Positions 59,251 to 64,000 of a stretch of DNA of 64,000 nucleotides are shown piece after piece. The position numbers were made by a program, and so were the translations under genes. The stretch is from Ditylenchus dipsaci (taxonomy: Eukaryota > Nematoda > Chromadorea > Rhabditida > Anguinidae), in the NCBI GenBank assembly GCA_004194705.1, contig SADC01000841.1:372001-436000 (forward strand), in the 5' to 3' direction. The notes below the pieces were generated by a model. It ran no database searches. It was not told where the DNA came from and saw only the letters and a program-made list of their open reading frames with translations. Numbering within the stretch: the first letter of the stretch is position 1; each line of letters opens with the position of its first letter.

Positions 59251-60596
59251 GAATTTTTTTTTTAATATTAGAAAATGTCGCGCGACAAATTCTAAAAATA
59301 TTAGAAATTGTCGCGCGACAAATTCTAAAAATAGAATTTGTCTGGTAGCCGAAAATATCTAAATCGGCCTCAAATTTTTCTGATTTTTTAGGGGTTGAAA
59401 AATAATCCCCCATGGGGTCTAATAGAGAAAATACGGTAATCAAGTCACAAACTTGCAAGGATTCTGATTTTACCAGTCGCTTTTTTAAGATTCTATATTT
59501 TTTCACTAAGAATCATGTGTCTTGATAAAAAAACACCCTATTTTTCAAAATATCGCGAGCCTGAATAAGAAAATTGCAGAATTTTTGAAAAACGACTGGC
59601 AAAATCAGAATCCTTGCGATTTTTAGATTGACTACTAGCGAATTTTTTTTTTCAAAAATAGAGGTAAAAATGTGTGCTGCGCCTGGGCGGGAGTGATGTT
59701 CTACGCCCACTGTCCCATATATGGGACACCAAAATACTGGCTTTTCACGTCAAATTTTGGTGTTTTTGGAGAATTCGTGTTTGACTTGTGATCAAATATG
59801 TAATTTTATTTTGAAAAAAACGGTCGCATCATAGTGTGCGCATTTAAGGGTTAATCAACCTATTATGAAGACTTGTTCAATTTTTCTCTTTTATTTATAT
59901 TGAACAACTTTTTTCGTCGTACGACAACATTTTTCTCTTATTCGGCCAAAATGTTTTCGAGTCTTTAGTCTAACTATCGGTGCATGCTGTGTTGTGTGCA
60001 TGCCTATCCAAGGCCAAAGCAAATCAAATCAATAGAGGCATGGAGCAGTAATAGCAGCCCTGGGACAAGGTCATTGTCCATGTCTTTGTCTTCGGGTTTG
60101 CGCGCCGGCCTTATCCCTCTCTGCCTAAAAAGAGCAGATTGTTCCCAAGTCCACCTTCTGTCTATTTTAGTCATGCATGTAGCCTAGTTTTCTACCTTTT
60201 GTCCATACAAAATAAGTAGAGAGCATGAGTAAAGTGTCAAGGCACGCAGATAGGCCTATTGATGGAAAGGACTCTATACAAAATATTTGTTTTTAAGCAA
60301 ATTTAAACTCCATTGTTTTAGCTTGAATCTTCTTTTGTGAAATTTTAGGTGTATGTAGGTTGTTTACCGTTGACTCCTTTCCAGATTTATTAAGAAGTTT
60401 AACAGCATAAATAGTGCTTGCCGTTAATTTTTCTATTTCATCTCATTTTTTCAGGACTTATAAGTAAGCCTTTTTTTTTGTTTTAACCTTTAAATTAAAA
60501 GCTTAAATCAAAATATCGCAACCTATTCTGCCTGTTTCGATTTTTCATACTTCCAGCATTTCCGTCAGATAATTAGGCAAAACCCTCCTGAATGGA

Positions 60597-60824
60597 TGAT
60601 GCTCACGGTGGTCTGGTAGTCCCCCGCCAATTAAAATTTTTTTCCTAATTGTTGGATTTCTGCAAGGATTTTTTAACTTGGTTTCTAACAAAACAAGGCC
60701 TATAATCTATATTTAGGTTTAGTTTTGTTAGAAACTCAATAAAAAATCGTACGTAAATCCAACGATTAGGAAAAATTTTGAATTGGCGGAGGATCAGCAG
60801 ATCACCATGAGCATGGTCCTCGAG
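60597..60824. mobile_element. Palindromic MITE, family A copy 4, decayed
   Basis: ATGCTCACGGTGGTCTG at the left is an imperfect mirror of CAGATCACCATGAGCAT at the right. The core AACTTGGTTTCTAACAAAAC and AATTTTGAATTGGCGG matches the other family A copies. TTAA flanks are no longer evident. Confidence 0.7.
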
Positions 60825-60829
60825 CCACA

Positions 60830-63794
60830 TTTATATTTCAAGAACCTACATCCCATTCCAGAGAAAATATTTTCTAAAGCTTTTTATTGCGTATGCAATC
60901 TTGAACTCAAAAATGTGTTTTAAGCCACATATGACCATTTTTCAAAAAGTTCAAAAAAGTCTATGCGCTCGAAAGGGGCGGAGGAGGCTTGAAGGGTTAG
61001 GCATGAAGTTTGAGAGAGCGTAGACAGGAATTCGATCAAACCCTTGATCAAAACGCATGTTAAAACTTTTCAAGCTCTATCGAACAAAACTAGGAAGAAT
61101 ACTACAATTTAAGATGGCTTGCCTTGGTACTCCATTGCAAAAAGTCAAGTTTTTGGCAAAAAAATTGGGAAAATAGTTGTGCGCGCCTTCATATATTGTT
61201 TCTTCCTTTAGTATATTTCTTACTTTTTAATAGTTCGAAAAATATGTCTGACAAGTGTATGTGAGCTTTCCTATCGATTGTTATTCTGATATTCTTGGGT
61301 TTTGACTTATATGCTATTTCACTACTTTTTATATTTCAAACAAATTTAAATTCACTATTATCGACTTCTTCTTCAAGGAATGAATTTTGGCTTGCCTTAA
61401 CCTTGGCTTGCAATCAAACCTTGTGCCTAGCACTATATAGCACTGACTTGCAATTTTACTACCTAAAAAGGCATCCGTCTTGTTGACGATGAGATAGTAG
61501 TAGGAGGAGGCAGAAGAGGTTTCGGCCTTTGGGCCGTGGCCTTGGACGGGTGGGAGAGTCCCGATCATATCCCACCCTGCCTTCTCCCTGGTGCCCAGTG
61601 CACAAATTCCTTTGTGAGTTTGTGTCGCTGGCACCACCAATTACCGAATAGAAGAGTTGTCCTTGTGTCTTGCCCTCGATTCCTTACTTTTGCAGGTGGC
61701 CCGCAAGGGGAGTGCATCTCACAATCGGTTTCATCTCCCAGTTAATTTAAACGGGGTATCTTTTCTACACTCAACATATCTCATCTGTAGACCTGAAAAG
61801 GCTCTATTTTATGCATGTATACATAGTTTAGAATTTCGCTCACGGTCTAGTGTTTTTTACTGGTTTTTTTAAATCTCTGCATTGTCATACCTAATCATCC
61901 AAAATGTATTTATCAAAACTTTTAAGTTAGCTATTTGAATTTGACAATAAAAAAATCCGGCTAATTTTTTTTAATGGCTTGTTTCACTTTTTTATTGCGT
62001 GTTTTGTCATAACATTTTTAAAAACCGACTGCCTCATTAAGAAGTTTAGCCGAAACAAGTGCTAAAACTAATAGACTTTTTTATCGACTAAGTGAAAAAC
62101 AAAGAAAATTGTAACTTACATTCTTGACTCAGCTTGTCGGTAGTTTTCCCTGCTCATACTTCGATTTGGATTTAAGATTTGTTGAACACAAACTTTTTGA
62201 TTCAGAATTTCGATTCAAAAAAGTTTTTTTCGACACTAAAAGCAAAAAAAATATATACAAAATAGCATATTTTGGGTACATTCCCTAAAATTTATTTGTT
62301 TTCGAACTTTTGTGTTTAGAGCTCTGAATTTAATATATAAGATGAAAAGAACTTAAAAAAATTGGTGAGTGCTTGAAAATGTGATCATTGCGCTAGGTTG
62401 GTTACCTATTTGAGGATATTTTTTAACTTCAATTGTTACCTTGTGACAGATTTATTTATTTTTGTTATCACCCAATTATCACCTTTTATTTGACAGAAAA
62501 TAATTTTTATATCTGTGTGCCCTATTTTATCTCGAAAAAGAATCAAAGGTACTGCAACCGCACTATAAAAAACTGGGATTGCGCCAGCCCCAGGGTCTCT
62601 GTCTCTCTTGAATACTTTAAAAGGAGCAAGAAAAAGGTCGCCCCAATTTCACAACAAAGAAAAAGTCTGAAATCTGGGGCAAGCTTCTAAAAGGACCACC
62701 ACCATCATATTTCCTTCCCATTGCTTTGATGTTCCTTGAGTGACGGTATCTGGCAGCAGCTCTGATCCCTTAATCCAAATTGCTTATTCCAAACAGAGAA
62801 CCAAAAAAGAGTCTCCAAGAGCCCTCGAGCGGTTTTCTTTTTTTTATTGTAGGAGAGAGCAAGGAGGCAATCAAAGAGAAGGCCGTTGACCCAGTTTGGA
62901 ACTACCCCCTCACCTCTGTCCCTCTAATTGGTGATCCGAAGAAAGGGGCAGCCATAGAAGCCTCTATCCATCCAGCCAACTGACCACCATCCAGAAGAAA
63001 AGAGGAGCTCTTGAAGCAAAAAGTGATGAAGGAGAATTTCTTCAGGATGTGTGACCAGCAGCAACACACAAAAAGAAAATTGGGGGCAATGGGGGCATGA
63101 AGAGTTGATCCTTCCTATCCCTATCGCGCAGCCACCAGCCACGTCCACTGCTGCTCCAAACTTTTTGACCCAATAGCCCAATATCCGTCTTCTCTTTTCC
63201 TCTCTTCTTGGGAGAATAATGCATGGGTCCGTATTCAGCACTACCACCCACCCACTACTGTAGCCACGGAATTTAAGGCTGACAGCAACACAGCCAAAGA
63301 AAATATATAGAGCAGAAAGGCTGTGTTCTTTTTCAACCCACATTTTCCAAACTTCACATTTGCCCCAGTTCTGCTCCATGCCCCAATAGAAAATCCTATT
63401 TTTCTCATTTTTGTGTTGCAACTTTATTTTTGTCTAAATTTTTCTTAACTAAGGACTTAATAAAATTTTGTAGTTGAAATCTATATTGGTGACTGTGACT
63501 CACAGTCAAATATCGACTTCTAGAAGTTCTATTATTTCACGATAGAAGATTTAAGGTTTTAAAGCTTTTCTTTTCTGATGTTATAAATGTCTTAAGTTCT
63601 GCCAAAAAAAATCAAATAACTAAAACTAACTTACATCGAAAAACATACCAAGATCATGTGGACTTGCCATTTCATAGCTAAAACATCATGATGGATTAAT
63701 TAAGTAAATTATTGTTCATCTCTCTATAGTTTTCATTTTGTGACTTATTTTTCTGTTTGTCTATTTACCAGTAAATTTTCGATAGGTTTGCCAG
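60830..63794. other. Upstream region of the last gene, no clear exon
   Basis: Mostly AT-rich, with less AT-rich patches at about 61480-61720 and 62820-63340. A plus-strand frame after TTTATTGTAG (62853-62983) reads ESKEAIKEKAVDPVWNYPLT and ends EASIHPAN; it is unrecognised and may be chance. A 165-codon minus-strand frame (62924-63421) has unnatural Trp/Cys-rich composition and no family resemblance. These patches may be promoter or 5' leader sequence of the gene at 63795. Confidence 0.35.
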
Positions 63795-64000
63795 ATGGAC
63801 ACCTCTTCTAATATATTTAACATGGATCAGAAGTTTGACTTGGCAGCCTTGTTAAAGTCAGCAGCTTCAAACATGGTTGCTGCTTCAAATGGCAGCACAC
63901 CCACACACAACAACAACACTATTCCGTCTTCTCCGGGCCCTGATTCGGCCTCCCCTACTCTAAGTGGGTCAAGCCCTACCAATGCGCAACAAGCACAACA
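63795..64000 (+). CDS. Start of a Ser/Asn/Gln-rich protein, cut by the window end
   Basis: ATG follows directly after TTTGCCAG, a good splice or trans-splice acceptor, and an in-frame TAG lies 12 nt upstream. The frame stays open to the window end (68 codons). It reads MDTSSNIFNMDQKFDLAALL, then an Ala/Ser stretch and low-complexity Ser/Pro/Asn/Gln sequence (NNNTIPSSPGPDSASP). This is typical of the disordered N-terminus of a transcription or RNA-binding regulator, but no domain is reached, so no function is assigned. It is GC-richer than its surroundings, as expected for an exon. Confidence 0.7.
   Translation, partial: MDTSSNIFNMDQKFDLAALLKSAASNMVAASNGSTPTHNNNTIPSSPGPDSASPTLSGSSPTNAQQAQ

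Larger units (their letters stand above)
57304..59350. mobile_element. 2.05-kb DNA transposon with 19-bp TIRs and 8-bp target duplication
   Basis: The left end GGCTACCAGACAAATTCTA and the right end are perfect 19-bp inverted copies. GAAAATAT is duplicated at 57296-57303 and 59351-59358. Subterminal copies of AGAATTTGTCGCGCGACA-type sequence are clustered at both ends (left near 57332, right near 59275 and 59310). An 8-bp duplication fits hAT, P or Merlin groups. The GG start fits Merlin best but is not proof. It carries the coding exon 58480-58773 and a family F MITE. Confidence 0.85.
57135..59438. mobile_element. TACCGTATTTTCTCT MITE split by a nested transposon
   Basis: The outer ends are TACCGTATTTTCTCTTTTAA and AATAGAGAAAATACGGTA. 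The parts outside 57304-59350 together match the 48693-48927 MITE in reverse orientation, including TTTGCGTTTTCTTGATTA and TTCAGATTTTGGTTGAG. The interior is a later insertion. Confidence 0.82.

Noticed and set aside
62924..63421. 165-codon minus-strand open frame
   Set aside because: Longest open frame nearby, but Trp/Cys-rich with no domain, no splice context, and it lies in the likely upstream region of the gene at 63795.

Overview
This is about 64 kb of AT-rich animal DNA. Its spliced genes have mostly 43-60 nt introns ending TTTCAG or TTTTAG, and it also has a few very large introns full of transposon debris. The best guess is a nematode: it has an animal-type cysteine synthase/beta-cyanoalanine synthase-like gene, a GLUT-like sugar transporter of a kind I associate with nematodes, compact introns, and start codons directly after an AG, as expected with leader trans-splicing. 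Species and phylum are inferred from gene content and were not tested.

Layout. 1-6.9 kb: nested palindromic and hAT-type elements with no convincing host gene. 6.95-7.44 kb: a GC-richer, frame-broken coding stretch of unknown identity. 7.46-10.40 kb: a large element with pogo-like ends. 11.26-19.89 kb (+): a five-exon Myb/SANT- or MADF-like DNA-binding protein gene. Its first two introns hold a 2.5 kb TTAA-flanked palindrome, an hAT miniature element, and two TTAA-flanked elements that share one TTAA. 20.4-20.9 kb (-): an unidentified frame-broken remnant. 21.39-21.76 kb (-): a divergent histone H3-like gene or pseudogene without a visible N-terminal tail. 22.92-23.39 kb: a Merlin-type transposon remnant. 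24.16-26.36 kb (-): a four-helix MARVEL-domain membrane protein. 26.4-42.9 kb: no host gene found; many inverted-repeat elements, including an hAT element with a perfect 8-bp target duplication. 42.97-47.92 kb (+): a GLUT/MFS sugar transporter with a 5-nt microexon and a GC-AG intron. 49.42-51.05 kb (+): a nine-exon beta-cyanoalanine/cysteine synthase-like gene, the cleanest gene here. 53.45-55.99 kb (+): the N-terminal part of D-3-phosphoglycerate dehydrogenase. 57.1-59.4 kb: a 2.05 kb transposon nested in a MITE. 63.80 kb to the end (+): the start of a Ser/Asn/Gln-rich protein that runs off the window.

The synthase and dehydrogenase genes are both in sulfur/serine amino-acid metabolism, but they are separate transcription units and nothing in the sequence shows co-regulation. 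The most striking feature of the window is the variety of palindromic elements flanked by TTAA, by 8-9 bp duplications, or by TA. Several good genes contain isolated one-base frame breaks, which suggests either assembly indels or pseudogenes.
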